Assembly (NCBI GenBank): GCA_947483075.1
Contig: CANKLE010000001.1
Coordinates: forward strand, 1 to 64,000
DNA from: Flavobacteriaceae bacterium
GTDB lineage: Bacteria > Bacteroidota > Bacteroidia > Flavobacteriales > Flavobacteriaceae
Direction: 5' to 3'
DNA length: 64,000 bases
The position numbers were made by a program, and so were the translations under genes. Under the pieces are notes generated by a model, which was given only the letters and a program-made list of their open reading frames with translations, did no database searches and had not been told where the DNA came from. The first letter of the stretch is position 1, and the number at the start of each line of letters is the position of its first letter. Shown piece after piece: positions 26,392 through 36,002 of the stretch.

Positions 26392-26757
26392 ATGAGAAAT
26401 AAAAAAACATTAGTGATTGGAGCCAGCCTAAAGCCGGATCGTTATTCGTACAAAGCTATCGAGAGTTTGGCAGCCAAAGGGCATTCGGTGTTGGCTATCG
26501 GACAACATGCAGGAGAAGTAAGCGGGATCAAAATCCAAACCAAATTAATTCCGATCAAAAACATTGATACCGTGAGTTTGTACTTGAATCCGTTGCGTCA
26601 ACGCGAATATTACAATTACATCATCGAAGCCAAACCCAAGCGCGTGGTATTTAATCCAGGAACCGAAAACCCCCAATTTTACCAATTGTTACAAAGCAAT
26701 GGCATTGCGGTTGAGGTGGCTTGTACCTTGGTGTTGTTGGCTACCAATCAGTATTAG
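26392..26757 (+). CDS. CoA-binding domain protein (YccU-like)
   Basis: The protein is 121 residues, a single Rossmann-like CoA-binding domain. The N-terminus KKTLVIGASLKPDRYSYKAIE and the segments GHSVLAIGQHAGEV and VVFNPGTENPQF match the small CoA-binding family related to the succinyl-CoA synthetase alpha N-domain. No catalytic domain is attached; the function is unknown. Its stop overlaps the 3' end of the convergent symporter gene by 4 bp. Confidence 0.88.
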   Translation: MRNKKTLVIGASLKPDRYSYKAIESLAAKGHSVLAIGQHAGEVSGIKIQTKLIPIKNIDTVSLYLNPLRQREYYNYIIEAKPKRVVFNPGTENPQFYQLLQSNGIAVEVACTLVLLATNQY

Positions 26758-28256
26758 AATTTGGTTTGCCCCGTTGCGGGTTTACTAATCATCCACAAAC
26801 CTAAAAAGGTCAGGATGCCGTTAATCAGAATGATCTCGGTATCAAAAACATAATCCCCCCAAAACAAGCTGCTGTACTTACTTAAAAAGAAACAAAGCAG
26901 CGGAGAAACTACGCAAACTAATGGGACCCAGCGATCTTTCACCGTTTTGGATTGCCAAAATAACCCAAACCCATACAAGCCCAACAACGGCCCATAGGTG
27001 TAGGAAGCAATTTTAAAAATGATGCTCACCACCGAGGAATCATTGATCGCATTAAACACTAAAATCACCAAAAACAACAAGACCGAAAATCCGATGTGTA
27101 CCCAATGACGGGTTTTTACGACATTGGTTTTGTGGCTGTTTTCGGCTTTATCCATGCCCAAAAAATCGACGCAAAACGAGGTGGTGAGCGCAGTTAGTGC
27201 ACTATCAGTGGTGGCAAACGTAGCCGCAGTAAGTCCAAGTAAAAAAATAATTGAGGGAATTACACTCAGGTGATGAAAGGCGATTTCTGGAAACAGCAAA
27301 TCGGTTCTGGGATTTCCAGTGGCTAGATCAGTAGGAACAGCTACGTGGTTTTGCGCAGCATACAGATACAACAAAGCGCCTACACTCAAGAAGAATATAT
27401 TAATTACAATAAAGATTCCGGTAAAGGTAAACATGTTTTTTTGTGCCTCTTTGATGGTTGCGCAACTCAGGTTTTTTTGCATTAAATCTTGATCCAAGCC
27501 AACCATGGCTATCGTGACAAATACGCCGCCTATAAATTGTTTCCAGAAATAGGTGCCCTTTAAATAGTCTTCAAAGAAAAACACCTTAGAATAATTGCTC
27601 TGTTTGATGGCTTCAAATGCTTCAGTAGGACTGTAATTGAGGCTTTTGCAAATGATAAAAATCGTTAAGAACACCGAGGAGACCAAGAAAAAAGTTTGCA
27701 AGGTGTCGGTGATGATGATGGTTTTTAATCCGCCGCGGTAGGTGTAGGCAAAAATGAATGCCAAGGACAGTAAAACAGTTACAGCAAAGGGAATATGATA
27801 AAAATCAAACACATAACGTTGCAAGACAATCACCACCAAATACAATCGAAAAGAAGAGCCAATAGATCGGCTAATCAAAAAAATACTGGCTGCCGTTTTG
27901 TAGCTAATCACGCCCAAGCGTTGTTCGATGTAACTGTAAATAGAGGTGAGGTTCATGCGGTAATACAGCGGCAATAAAATTGTGGCGATCAACAGAAACC
28001 CCACTGCATTCCCCAGTACAAACTGAAAATACTTGAACTGAAAATCTGGATTTCCCACTTCGCCAGGCACCGAAATAAACGTAACCCCAGATAGCGCTGT
28101 GCCAATCATGCCAAAAGCCACCAAATACCATTTGGAATTTTTATTGGCTTTAAAAAATGCGTCGTTGCTCGAATCTTTTTTGCTCATGAAATGCGAAATG
28201 AGAAACAAGAGGCCAAAATAGAGAAAGATAATGGTGAGAATGGTTGCTGCCGACAT
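26754..28256 (-). CDS. Sodium:solute symporter family protein
   Basis: I start at ATG 28256 (500 residues, MSAATILTIIFLYFGLLF). The protein has about 13 transmembrane segments and the SSS-family features FGMIGTALSGVTFISVPGEVG near residue 40, YTYRGGLKTIIITDTLQ near residue 165, a sodium-site-like region GLTAATFATTDSALTALTTSF near residue 345 and a C-terminal helical part. The substrate is not predictable from sequence; candidates in this family are sugars, amino acids and sialic acid. It is convergent with the CoA-binding gene and divergent from recR. Confidence 0.92.
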   Translation of the reverse strand: MSAATILTIIFLYFGLLFLISHFMSKKDSSNDAFFKANKNSKWYLVAFGMIGTALSGVTFISVPGEVGNPDFQFKYFQFVLGNAVGFLLIATILLPLYYRMNLTSIYSYIEQRLGVISYKTAASIFLISRSIGSSFRLYLVVIVLQRYVFDFYHIPFAVTVLLSLAFIFAYTYRGGLKTIIITDTLQTFFLVSSVFLTIFIICKSLNYSPTEAFEAIKQSNYSKVFFFEDYLKGTYFWKQFIGGVFVTIAMVGLDQDLMQKNLSCATIKEAQKNMFTFTGIFIVINIFFLSVGALLYLYAAQNHVAVPTDLATGNPRTDLLFPEIAFHHLSVIPSIIFLLGLTAATFATTDSALTALTTSFCVDFLGMDKAENSHKTNVVKTRHWVHIGFSVLLFLVILVFNAINDSSVVSIIFKIASYTYGPLLGLYGFGLFWQSKTVKDRWVPLVCVVSPLLCFFLSKYSSLFWGDYVFDTEIILINGILTFLGLWMISKPATGQTKF

Positions 28257-28359
28257 AAGTACTGGTTTTGTGCGACCAAAATACGCATTCAATGGGTATT
28301 TCACAATTATTAATTCAATTCTTATGGGTCATTTCTAAATTTTCAAATTCCAAATTCCC

Positions 28360-28367
28360 TATTTTTG
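28360..28367 (+). promoter_or_regulatory. -7 element immediately upstream of recR
   Basis: TATTTTTG matches TAnnTTTG and ends only 4 bp before the recR ATG. If it is used, transcription would start at or next to the start codon, giving a leaderless or nearly leaderless mRNA. Confidence 0.4.
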
Positions 28368-28371
28368 CGGC

Positions 28372-28992
28372 ATGGAATTCTCTTCAAAACTATTAGAAAA
28401 AGCCGTGCACGAGATGGCGCAATTGCCGGGTATTGGTAAGCGATCGGCCTTGCGCTTGGTGTTGCATTTGCTCAAACAACCCAAAGAACACACCCAGTTT
28501 TTAACAACAGCCTTGCAAGCCGCGCGCGACGATGTGCAGTTTTGCAGTTCTTGCCACAATATTTCCGATTTTTCGACCTGCGAAATTTGTGCCAATCCGG
28601 CGCGAAATCACCAACTCATCTGCGTAGTCGAAGACATTCGCGACGTAATGGCCATAGAAAATACCCGACAATTTAAAGGGATTTACCATGTATTGGGCGG
28701 AAAAATTTCACCCATTGACGGGGTAGGCCCCGCTCAGTTAAACATTACAAGCTTGGTAGAAAAAGTAAAACAGGGTGGAGTGCAGGAACTAATATTTGCG
28801 CTCAGCTCAACCATGGAGGGCGATACAACCAATTTTTACATCTACAAACAAATTCAAGATTACCCAATAATTTCCTCTACTATCGCTCGGGGTATAGCCG
28901 TGGGCGACGAATTAGAATACGCCGATGAAGTGACCTTGGGCCGCAGCATTTTAAACCGAATTCCCTTCGAAAATTCCCTTCGAAACCACTAA
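28372..28992 (+). CDS. recR: Recombination mediator RecR
   Basis: RecR works with RecO, and in some species RecF, to load RecA on SSB-coated DNA at gaps. The protein is 206 residues. Domains in order are the helix-hairpin-helix ([13 protein letters not shown], about residues 18-30), the C4 zinc finger (C58, C61, C70, C73) and the Toprim domain beginning [15 protein letters not shown]. The C-terminal part ([14 protein letters not shown], here [18 protein letters not shown]) is typical. It is followed by the polysaccharide locus. Confidence 0.98.
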   Translation: MEFSSKLLEKAVHEMAQLPGIGKRSALRLVLHLLKQPKEHTQFLTTALQAARDDVQFCSSCHNISDFSTCEICANPARNHQLICVVEDIRDVMAIENTRQFKGIYHVLGGKISPIDGVGPAQLNITSLVEKVKQGGVQELIFALSSTMEGDTTNFYIYKQIQDYPIISSTIARGIAVGDELEYADEVTLGRSILNRIPFENSLRNH

Positions 28993-29013
28993 TCCAAATT
29001 TAGGGTCTAGGCT

Positions 29014-29043
29014 TTTGTTTTTAGCGCGGAAAACCTATCTTTG
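29014..29043 (+). promoter_or_regulatory. Promoter of the polysaccharide locus
   Basis: TTTG (29014-29017) and TATCTTTG (29036-29043) are 18 bp apart, a close match to the Bacteroidota consensus. It is the best promoter seen for the long plus-strand gene run that starts with the first Wza-like gene at 29068. Confidence 0.75.
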
Positions 29044-29067
29044 TTTGCTAATTTTTTTAAAAAATAG

Positions 29068-29856
29068 ATGAGAAAATTACTCTATAGCAGCTTGTTTTTG
29101 TTCGGTTTACTCACTACAGCTTGTGTGCCTTCTAAGGATTTGATTTACTTGCAAACCACAAATCCTGCAGATACAGCAACAGTGCTTCACCCTATTGTGA
29201 CTAAGCCCTACCGATTACAGGTGAATGACATCGTCAATGTAGTTATAAAAGCAAACGATTCCAAGCTGGTAGAAATATTTAAAGCCACAGATCAAGCCGC
29301 TCAAGTTACCAAAACCGAACAAAGTTTATATTTTGATGGGTATACCGTAAACGAACACGGAGCAATTCGTATGCCGGTGTTGGGTGAATTGGTCGTAATA
29401 GGATTTACACTAGACGAGGTTCGATTGAAAATAGAAAACCAATTATTGGCTGACTATTTCACCAAAGAAGCCAATATTTTTGTGTCTGTAAAATTAGCAG
29501 GCTTGCATTACACGGTAAACGGCGAAGTTGTAGCCCCCGGGTCAAAAATAGAATACAAAGAAAAGTTAACATTATTAGAAGCCTTGGCCAATGCTGGAGA
29601 CATTACCATGACAGGAAATCGAAAAGCAGTTTCTGTGTTGCGTCAACTTCCTCAAGGATCTGAATTGCATGAAATAGATTTGACAGACATTAAAGCCATT
29701 CAGTCGCCTTATTTTTATGTGCAACCCAACGATTACATCTACGTTAAACCGCTGAAACAAAAATCGTGGGGCACCGGAAAAACGGGATTAGAATCCATAA
29801 GTACAGTGTTGACCTTATTGACCTTGATCACCACCACTTTTATTTTGTTGAAATAA
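29068..29856 (+). CDS. Wza-like polysaccharide export lipoprotein (first copy)
   Basis: This is an outer-membrane polysaccharide export protein (Wza/OPX family). The protein is 262 residues with a lipoprotein signal (LLTTAC, Cys19). The N-terminal Poly_export domain holds PYRLQVNDIVNVVIKAND. A SLBB-type domain follows (YTVNGEVVAPGSKIEY, then LTLLEALANAGDI), and a C-terminal hydrophobic segment (STVLTLLTLITTTFILL) that may span the membrane. It lies 6 bp upstream of a Wzc-like kinase, its usual partner. A second Wza-like gene at 55301 is clearly related but diverged. Confidence 0.93.
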   Translation: MRKLLYSSLFLFGLLTTACVPSKDLIYLQTTNPADTATVLHPIVTKPYRLQVNDIVNVVIKANDSKLVEIFKATDQAAQVTKTEQSLYFDGYTVNEHGAIRMPVLGELVVIGFTLDEVRLKIENQLLADYFTKEANIFVSVKLAGLHYTVNGEVVAPGSKIEYKEKLTLLEALANAGDITMTGNRKAVSVLRQLPQGSELHEIDLTDIKAIQSPYFYVQPNDYIYVKPLKQKSWGTGKTGLESISTVLTLLTLITTTFILLK

Positions 29857-29862
29857 GTACCG

Positions 29863-32325
29863 ATGATAGACACCAAAGACTTTTCTTTTTTTGAGAACCA
29901 AAACAGTTTTGATTTCAAAGGATTTTTGATCAAGATTGTCAGTTATTGGAAATGGTTTCTCATCAGTTTGGCCATTACATTTACTATTGCTCATCAGGTG
30001 AATATCCGCAAGCAAAAAATCTATGCCTTGCAAACTTCAATCGCCATCAAAGAAGAAAATAATCCGTTTTTTACCTCCAACACCAGTTTGGTTTTTAATT
30101 GGGGCGGAACTTCTGACGAAGTGCAAAGCATTTCAAATACGTTAAAATCGAGATCCCACAACGAGTTAGTGGTGGACGAATTGGAATTTTATATTGATTA
30201 TTTACGCAAAGGCGAATACAACTACCAAGATGTATATGGAGAGGTTCCCTTTGCCCTAACTCTGGATAAAACCAAAGGGCAGCTGCTCAATAACTTGGTA
30301 GGCATTACTTTTCTATCGGCACAAGAATATGAATTGCAGGTAAAATTTGACGAGGCAAGTGCTGCGCTTATGTATTACTCCAATCACACCAAAGGCAATG
30401 CAACAGTTGTTCCAGGTGATTTCACCAAACGATACCGTGTTGGGGAACAAGTAAATCTTCCTTTTTTGAATTGGAAATTGGATGCCCTTTCTCCAGGCGC
30501 TAATTTGAAGGGAAAAACCTTTTACATCCGATTCAATAACTTTGATGATGTGGTGCAAAACGGACAAAAAGTGAGTATTGAAATCGATCCCAAAGCGGCA
30601 TCCATTTTGGTGCTATCCATGCAAGGGCCAAACAAGAACCGCATTGTAAATTACTTGAATACCACCGTAAAAACCTTAATCAAAACGCAGTTAGATCGCA
30701 AAAATCAGTTTGCGACCAACACCATCGAATTTATTGACAGCACTTTGGTCTCTATGGGTAATCAACTCAAAGAAACCGGCGATGAAATGACTCATTTTAA
30801 CAAAACCAACAACATCTTGGAGATTGAAAAAAATGGAGAGAACATTACCGGCCAACTTTTAGAATATGACGTGACCCGGGATCAAATTAGTCGTAAAATT
30901 GCCTACTGCAACAGTTTAAAATCCTATTTGCGCAATAGCGTAGATTATTCAAAATTGCCGGCACCCACAGTTGCTGGGATTGATGATCCTAATATTGTAA
31001 CCAATGTGGCTAAATTAATTGGCCTCTCAGCGCAGCGTTCCCAATTGGCCTATTCGGTAAAAAGCGAAAAAATATTTCAAGAATTTGACAGCCAAATGGA
31101 GGCGGTGAAAAAAGTACTGGTAGAAAATGTATCCTCTATTGGCAGTTCATATCAATATGATTTGGTATTGGTAAACAATAAGATTCAAAAAATTGAAAAT
31201 GAGATCAAGCTTTTGCCCGAAGACAAACAAGAGTATTTAAAAATTTTACGCAAATACGATCTAAGCGATAATATTTACAATACCTTTTTGCAAAAACGCA
31301 GTGAAGCCGAAATTGTAAAAGCAGCCAATTTATCCGATATTCACTTTATCGATTCAGCCAAAGATACAGGTGATGGCCTCATCGGTCCCAATACCAGTGT
31401 AAATTATGTGATTGCTTTGTTTATTGGGCTATTAATTCCTTTATTGTTGGTCTTTGGAATTTTCTTTATGGAAAATGCCATTTTAAACACCGAAGACATT
31501 TCGAATCTTACTTCGATTCCAATTATAGGAGTAATTGGTATTAAGCAAACACAATCAAATTTAGCAGTTTTTGAACGACCTAAATCGGCTTTATCAGAAG
31601 CCTTTAGAGCCATACGCTCTTCGTTGCAGTTCTTATATAAAAAACACGAGATCGAGGGCACTAAAACCATCATGCTTACCTCTTCTATAAGTGGCGAGGG
31701 CAAAACCTTTTGCTCATTGAACATCGCCACCGTTTTTGCTTTGAGCGAAAAGAAAACGGTGATCGTAGGATTGGATTTGCGCAAGCCAAAAATATTTGAT
31801 GATTTTAAAACCACCAACGAAATAGGTGTTGTCAATTATTTAATTGGTCAAAAAACGATGGAAGACGTAATTCAAAAAACACAAATTCCTTATTTGGATG
31901 TGATTACATCCGGACCCATTCCGCCCAATCCTTCCGAGTTGATTATTGGAGATTCCATGAAAAAATTCATGCTAGATTTGAAATCTCGCTACGATTACAT
32001 CATTTTGGATACACCGCCTGTTGGTTTGGTATCTGATGCAATGGAACTCGATGAATATGTAGACGTGAGTTTATATGTGATGCGTCAGAATTACACCAAA
32101 AAAGACATGGTGACCATGCTCAACAACCGCCATAAAAGAGGTGAATTGTCAAACGTTAGCATTATTTTGAATGGATACCAGAACAAAGCCAAATACGGAA
32201 CGGGTTATGGCTACGGTTATGGTTACGGCTACGGCTATGGCAATTATGCGAATGGGTACCATGAAGTAGAAAAATCGGAATCGTGGTTGAAATCGTTGTT
32301 ATCTAAATTTAAGCCAAAAGGATAA
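29863..32325 (+). CDS. Wzc-like polysaccharide co-polymerase and tyrosine autokinase (first copy)
   Basis: The protein is 820 residues. The N-terminal Wzz domain has a transmembrane segment at about residues 28-45 and a second near residue 510 (VNYVIALFIGLLIPLLLVFG). The cytoplasmic BY-kinase domain has Walker A SGEGKTFCSLN (about residue 608), Walker A' VIVGLDLRKPKI and Walker B YIILDTPPVG. The C-terminus has a tyrosine-rich tail with six GY repeats (DNA 32203-32241). The kinase regulates chain length and export with the Wza partner encoded just upstream. Confidence 0.94.
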   Translation: MIDTKDFSFFENQNSFDFKGFLIKIVSYWKWFLISLAITFTIAHQVNIRKQKIYALQTSIAIKEENNPFFTSNTSLVFNWGGTSDEVQSISNTLKSRSHNELVVDELEFYIDYLRKGEYNYQDVYGEVPFALTLDKTKGQLLNNLVGITFLSAQEYELQVKFDEASAALMYYSNHTKGNATVVPGDFTKRYRVGEQVNLPFLNWKLDALSPGANLKGKTFYIRFNNFDDVVQNGQKVSIEIDPKAASILVLSMQGPNKNRIVNYLNTTVKTLIKTQLDRKNQFATNTIEFIDSTLVSMGNQLKETGDEMTHFNKTNNILEIEKNGENITGQLLEYDVTRDQISRKIAYCNSLKSYLRNSVDYSKLPAPTVAGIDDPNIVTNVAKLIGLSAQRSQLAYSVKSEKIFQEFDSQMEAVKKVLVENVSSIGSSYQYDLVLVNNKIQKIENEIKLLPEDKQEYLKILRKYDLSDNIYNTFLQKRSEAEIVKAANLSDIHFIDSAKDTGDGLIGPNTSVNYVIALFIGLLIPLLLVFGIFFMENAILNTEDISNLTSIPIIGVIGIKQTQSNLAVFERPKSALSEAFRAIRSSLQFLYKKHEIEGTKTIMLTSSISGEGKTFCSLNIATVFALSEKKTVIVGLDLRKPKIFDDFKTTNEIGVVNYLIGQKTMEDVIQKTQIPYLDVITSGPIPPNPSELIIGDSMKKFMLDLKSRYDYIILDTPPVGLVSDAMELDEYVDVSLYVMRQNYTKKDMVTMLNNRHKRGELSNVSIILNGYQNKAKYGTGYGYGYGYGYGYGNYANGYHEVEKSESWLKSLLSKFKPKG
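32203..32241 (+). repeat. Glycine-tyrosine coding repeat in the first Wzc-like gene
   Basis: Thirteen codons encode G followed by six YG units, with TAT/TAC and GGT/GGC alternating. The unit is 6 bp. It forms the tyrosine tail that is phosphorylated in BY kinases. Confidence 0.85.
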
Positions 32326-33297
32326 ATGCAAACGAAACTACTCATAACCGGAGGTGCCGGATTTATAGGATCTAATTTGTGTGAATACTTTTTAGCCCAA
32401 AATTACCAAGTGGTTTGTTTGGATAATTTTGCTACAGGTCACCGACATAATCTTAGTGAATGTTTGTCTAATCCGAATTTCACGCTAATTGAAGGGGATA
32501 TTTGCCATCTTGCCGATTGTCAGTTGGCCGTGCAGGGGGCTGATTTTGTGTTGCACCAAGCCGCTTTGGGTTCTGTGCCCCGATCGATCAATGATCCCAT
32601 TACCAGCAACGAGGTAAATGTGTCTGGGTTTCTAAATATGTTAGTTGCTGCCCGAGATGCCAAAGTAAAACGCTTTGTTTATGCTGCCAGTTCTTCCACC
32701 TATGGCGATTCAACCGCCTTGCCCAAAGTAGAAGATGTTATCGGGAAACCCCTGTCGCCCTATGCGATCACCAAATATGTGAATGAATTGTACGCCGATA
32801 TATTTAGCAAAACCTATGGATTAGAAACCATCGGCTTGCGCTATTTTAATGTGTTTGGCCGTAAACAAGATCCGAATGGAGCTTATGCTGCAGTAATTCC
32901 TAAGTTTGTGCTGCAATTCATGAACTACGAAAGCCCAGTCATCAATGGCGACGGCAATTATTCTCGCGATTTTACCTACATAGACAATGTGATTCAGCTG
33001 AATGAATTGGCAATCACCACGCAAAATACAGCAGCCATCAATACGGTATACAATACTGCTTTTGGTGACCGCACTACCTTGAATGAATTGGTCCATTATT
33101 TGAAGGAATACTTAAGCGAATGGGATCCCAAAATTGCCGCTGTATCTGTATTGCATGGGCCCAACAGAAACGGAGATATTCCGCATTCCTTGGCCAGTAT
33201 AGAAAAAGCTAAAAAATTATTGGGCTATAATCCCCAGTATTCGATCAAAACCGGATTAAAAGAAGCCGTTGCCTGGTATTGGCAGCATTTAAAATAA
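32326..33297 (+). CDS. NAD-dependent UDP-N-acetylhexosamine 4-epimerase-like protein (WbpP type)
   Basis: This short-chain dehydrogenase/reductase has 323 residues. The NAD motif is GGAGFIGSN at the N-terminus, and the catalytic set is SSSTYG with Y146 and K150 in YAITK. Sequence features such as [17 protein letters not shown] and [11 protein letters not shown] match the WbpP/TviC group, which interconverts UDP-GlcNAc and UDP-GalNAc, often with the uronic acid forms. It follows the Wzc-like gene with no gap and lies just upstream of two UDP-sugar dehydrogenases. The epimerase assignment is firm; substrate specificity is inferred. Confidence 0.88.
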   Translation: MQTKLLITGGAGFIGSNLCEYFLAQNYQVVCLDNFATGHRHNLSECLSNPNFTLIEGDICHLADCQLAVQGADFVLHQAALGSVPRSINDPITSNEVNVSGFLNMLVAARDAKVKRFVYAASSSTYGDSTALPKVEDVIGKPLSPYAITKYVNELYADIFSKTYGLETIGLRYFNVFGRKQDPNGAYAAVIPKFVLQFMNYESPVINGDGNYSRDFTYIDNVIQLNELAITTQNTAAINTVYNTAFGDRTTLNELVHYLKEYLSEWDPKIAAVSVLHGPNRNGDIPHSLASIEKAKKLLGYNPQYSIKTGLKEAVAWYWQHLK

Positions 33298-33318
33298 TTA
33301 AGAACAGAATAACTAATT

Positions 33319-34710
33319 ATGAAGATTACTAAAATTTGCTGTATAGGCGCTGGTTATGTGGGAGGTCCCACCATGGCCGTCATTGCCCAAAAATGCCCAC
33401 ATATACAAGTTACGGTGGTAGATTTGAATGAAAATCGCATCGCCCTTTGGAACCACGAAGATGTCACACAAATTCCCATTTACGAACCCGGTTTAAGTGA
33501 AGTCGTTGCCGAAGCCCGTGGCCGAAATTTATTTTTCTCTACCCAAGTAGACCAAGCCATCGACGAAGCCGAATTGATTTTTATCTCGGTGAATACGCCC
33601 ACGAAAACCTATGGAGCAGGCAAAGGCATGGCCGCCGATTTGAAATATATCGAGTTGTGTGCCCGCCAAATTGCCCGTGTTTCGACCACCAACAAAATTG
33701 TAGTCGAAAAATCGACCTTGCCTGTGCGTACCGCTGGAGCAATCAAAAGCATATTAGAAAATACCGGAAACGGGGTGCAATTTCAAATTTTATCCAATCC
33801 CGAATTTTTGGCCGAAGGAACTGCTATCGAAGATTTATTTCAACCCGATCGTGTACTTATTGGTGGGGACCCAACTCCAGAAGGGCAACAAGCTATTGAG
33901 GCCTTGGCTTCGGTGTACATGCATTGGGTACAACCCGATCGCATCATTCGTTCTAACGTTTGGTCTTCCGAATTATCCAAATTAACGGCCAATGCCTTTT
34001 TGGCACAACGCGTTTCCTCCATCAATGCCATTTCTGAATTATGCGAAAAAACGGGCGCCAACGTAAGCGAAGTCGCCAAAGCCATTGGGATGGACAGCCG
34101 TATCGGATCTAAGTTTTTGAAAGCTTCGGTAGGGTTTGGCGGATCTTGTTTCCAAAAAGATATTTTGAATTTGGTCTACATTGCCAAATCTTATGGATTG
34201 CATGAAGTAGCCGATTATTGGGAACAAGTGATCATCATGAACGACCACCAAAAACGTCGTTTTTCAAACGCCATTGTGCGCACCTTGTACAATACGGTGG
34301 CCGATAAAAAAATAACCTTCTTGGGTTGGGCCTTCAAAAAAGACACCAACGATACCCGTGAATCTGCCGCAATTTATGTGGCCGACGATTTGATACACGA
34401 ACAAGCCAAAATTGCGGTTTATGACCCAAAAGTAGAAGAAGCCCAAGTGTTGGCCGATTTGAATTATTTGGAAACCCGTTCGGCGGCACAAAACGAAAAA
34501 TACACGCGTGTTTATACCGATGCCTATCAAGCTTGCAAAGGGTCACATGCCATTGCGGTTTTGACTGAATGGGATGAATTCAAGAGTTACGATTGGCATC
34601 AGATATACAATTCGATGCTGAAGCCGGCTTTTGTATTTGACGGAAGAAATTTATTAGATAAGAATGCACTCGAAAAAATAGGCTTTGTATACCAAGCTAT
34701 AGGTTCTTAA
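33319..34710 (+). CDS. UDP-glucose 6-dehydrogenase (eukaryotic-type UGDH)
   Basis: The protein is 463 residues. The enzyme oxidises UDP-glucose to UDP-glucuronate with two NAD. Features are the N-terminal [23 protein letters not shown], the catalytic Cys277 in [12 protein letters not shown], and [18 protein letters not shown] in the C-terminal domain. The GGPT and the DLKYIE segments resemble the longer animal-type UGDH rather than the short bacterial Ugd. The gene lies between a WbpP-type epimerase and a second dehydrogenase, pointing to acidic sugars in the product. Confidence 0.9.
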   Translation: MKITKICCIGAGYVGGPTMAVIAQKCPHIQVTVVDLNENRIALWNHEDVTQIPIYEPGLSEVVAEARGRNLFFSTQVDQAIDEAELIFISVNTPTKTYGAGKGMAADLKYIELCARQIARVSTTNKIVVEKSTLPVRTAGAIKSILENTGNGVQFQILSNPEFLAEGTAIEDLFQPDRVLIGGDPTPEGQQAIEALASVYMHWVQPDRIIRSNVWSSELSKLTANAFLAQRVSSINAISELCEKTGANVSEVAKAIGMDSRIGSKFLKASVGFGGSCFQKDILNLVYIAKSYGLHEVADYWEQVIIMNDHQKRRFSNAIVRTLYNTVADKKITFLGWAFKKDTNDTRESAAIYVADDLIHEQAKIAVYDPKVEEAQVLADLNYLETRSAAQNEKYTRVYTDAYQACKGSHAIAVLTEWDEFKSYDWHQIYNSMLKPAFVFDGRNLLDKNALEKIGFVYQAIGS

Positions 34711-34720
34711 TAAAACAAAA

Positions 34721-35998
34721 ATGAATACAAAAATTGCAGTAATTGGTTTAGGTTATGTGGGTTTGCCCTTGGCGCGTTTGTTTGCGACCAAATTTCCTGT
34801 AGTAGGATTTGACATCAATACCTCGCGTATTGCCGAACTTAATCAAGGGGAAGATAAAACCTTAGAAGTACATCAGGCCGTTTTGAAAGCCGTTTTGGTC
34901 TCGAAACCAAGCGATTCTAATGGTCTTTTTTGCAGCAATCAATTGCAGGATATCGAACATTGCAATGTGTATATCATCACCGTGCCAACACCAGTCGACA
35001 AAAACAACCGGCCCGATTTGACGCCCTTGTATAAATCGAGCGAGACCGTAGCTAAAGTATTGCGCAAAGGCGACATTGTGATCTACGAATCTACCGTCTA
35101 TCCGGGCGTAACCGAAGAAGAATGTGTGCCGGTCTTGGAAAAAATTAGTGGACTGAAATTCAACGTTGATTTCTTTGCGGGTTATTCGCCCGAGCGCATC
35201 AATCCGGGAGATAAAGAACATACCGTCGATAAAATTCTCAAAGTAACTTCGGGTTCTACGCCCGAAATCGGAAAAATAGTAGACGATTTATACAAAAGCG
35301 TAATTACCGCCGGAACGCATTTGGCTCCTACGATCAAGGTTGCCGAAGCCGCCAAAGTAATCGAAAATTCACAGCGCGACATCAATATTGCTTTTGTGAA
35401 TGAATTGGCCAAAATATTTAATGTATTGGGCATCAATACCCAAGACGTTCTGGCTGCTGCAGCCACCAAATGGAATTTCTTGCCTTTCAAACCGGGTTTG
35501 GTGGGCGGACACTGTATTGGCGTTGATCCCTATTATTTAGCACAAAAAGCACAAGAAGTGGGTTACCATCCCGAAATTATTTTGGCCGGCCGTCGACTCA
35601 ATGACAGCATGGGCGAATATGTGGCTTCGCAGGTCGTGAAACTGATGATCAAAAAAGGAGTGAGCATCAACGGATCTTCGGTTTTGTTGTTGGGCATCAC
35701 CTTCAAAGAAAATTGCCCCGATGTACGCAACACCAAAATTGTCGATGTGATTCAAGCTTTGCAAGACTATGGCATTCGAGTGACCATATACGATCCTTGG
35801 GCCAATCCGGCAGAGGTGGCGCACGAATACAATTTAGTGACTACTCAAACGCTACCAACCGAGCAATATGACGCGGTGGTTTTGGGTGTGGCTCACCAGC
35901 AGTTTTTGGGATTGGATTATGCCAAATTCAAAAAATCACACACCATTGTGTACGATGTAAAAGGAATATTAGGCGATGCTGCCGATGGAAAATTATAA
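34721..35998 (+). CDS. UDP-N-acetylhexosamine 6-dehydrogenase (WbpO/TviB type)
   Basis: The protein is 425 residues of the UDP-glucose/GDP-mannose dehydrogenase family. The N-terminal NAD motif is GLGYVGLPLARLFA. The catalytic Cys265 lies in GGHCIGVDPYYLA, the signature of the WbpO, WbpA and TviB group that oxidises UDP-GlcNAc or UDP-GalNAc to the uronic acid. The C-terminal domain includes LLLGITFKENCPDVRNTK. With the WbpP-like epimerase it could supply UDP-GalNAcA or UDP-GlcNAcA. The exact substrate is inferred. Confidence 0.9.
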   Translation: MNTKIAVIGLGYVGLPLARLFATKFPVVGFDINTSRIAELNQGEDKTLEVHQAVLKAVLVSKPSDSNGLFCSNQLQDIEHCNVYIITVPTPVDKNNRPDLTPLYKSSETVAKVLRKGDIVIYESTVYPGVTEEECVPVLEKISGLKFNVDFFAGYSPERINPGDKEHTVDKILKVTSGSTPEIGKIVDDLYKSVITAGTHLAPTIKVAEAAKVIENSQRDINIAFVNELAKIFNVLGINTQDVLAAAATKWNFLPFKPGLVGGHCIGVDPYYLAQKAQEVGYHPEIILAGRRLNDSMGEYVASQVVKLMIKKGVSINGSSVLLLGITFKENCPDVRNTKIVDVIQALQDYGIRVTIYDPWANPAEVAHEYNLVTTQTLPTEQYDAVVLGVAHQQFLGLDYAKFKKSHTIVYDVKGILGDAADGKL

Positions 35999-36002
35999 GC
36001 CG

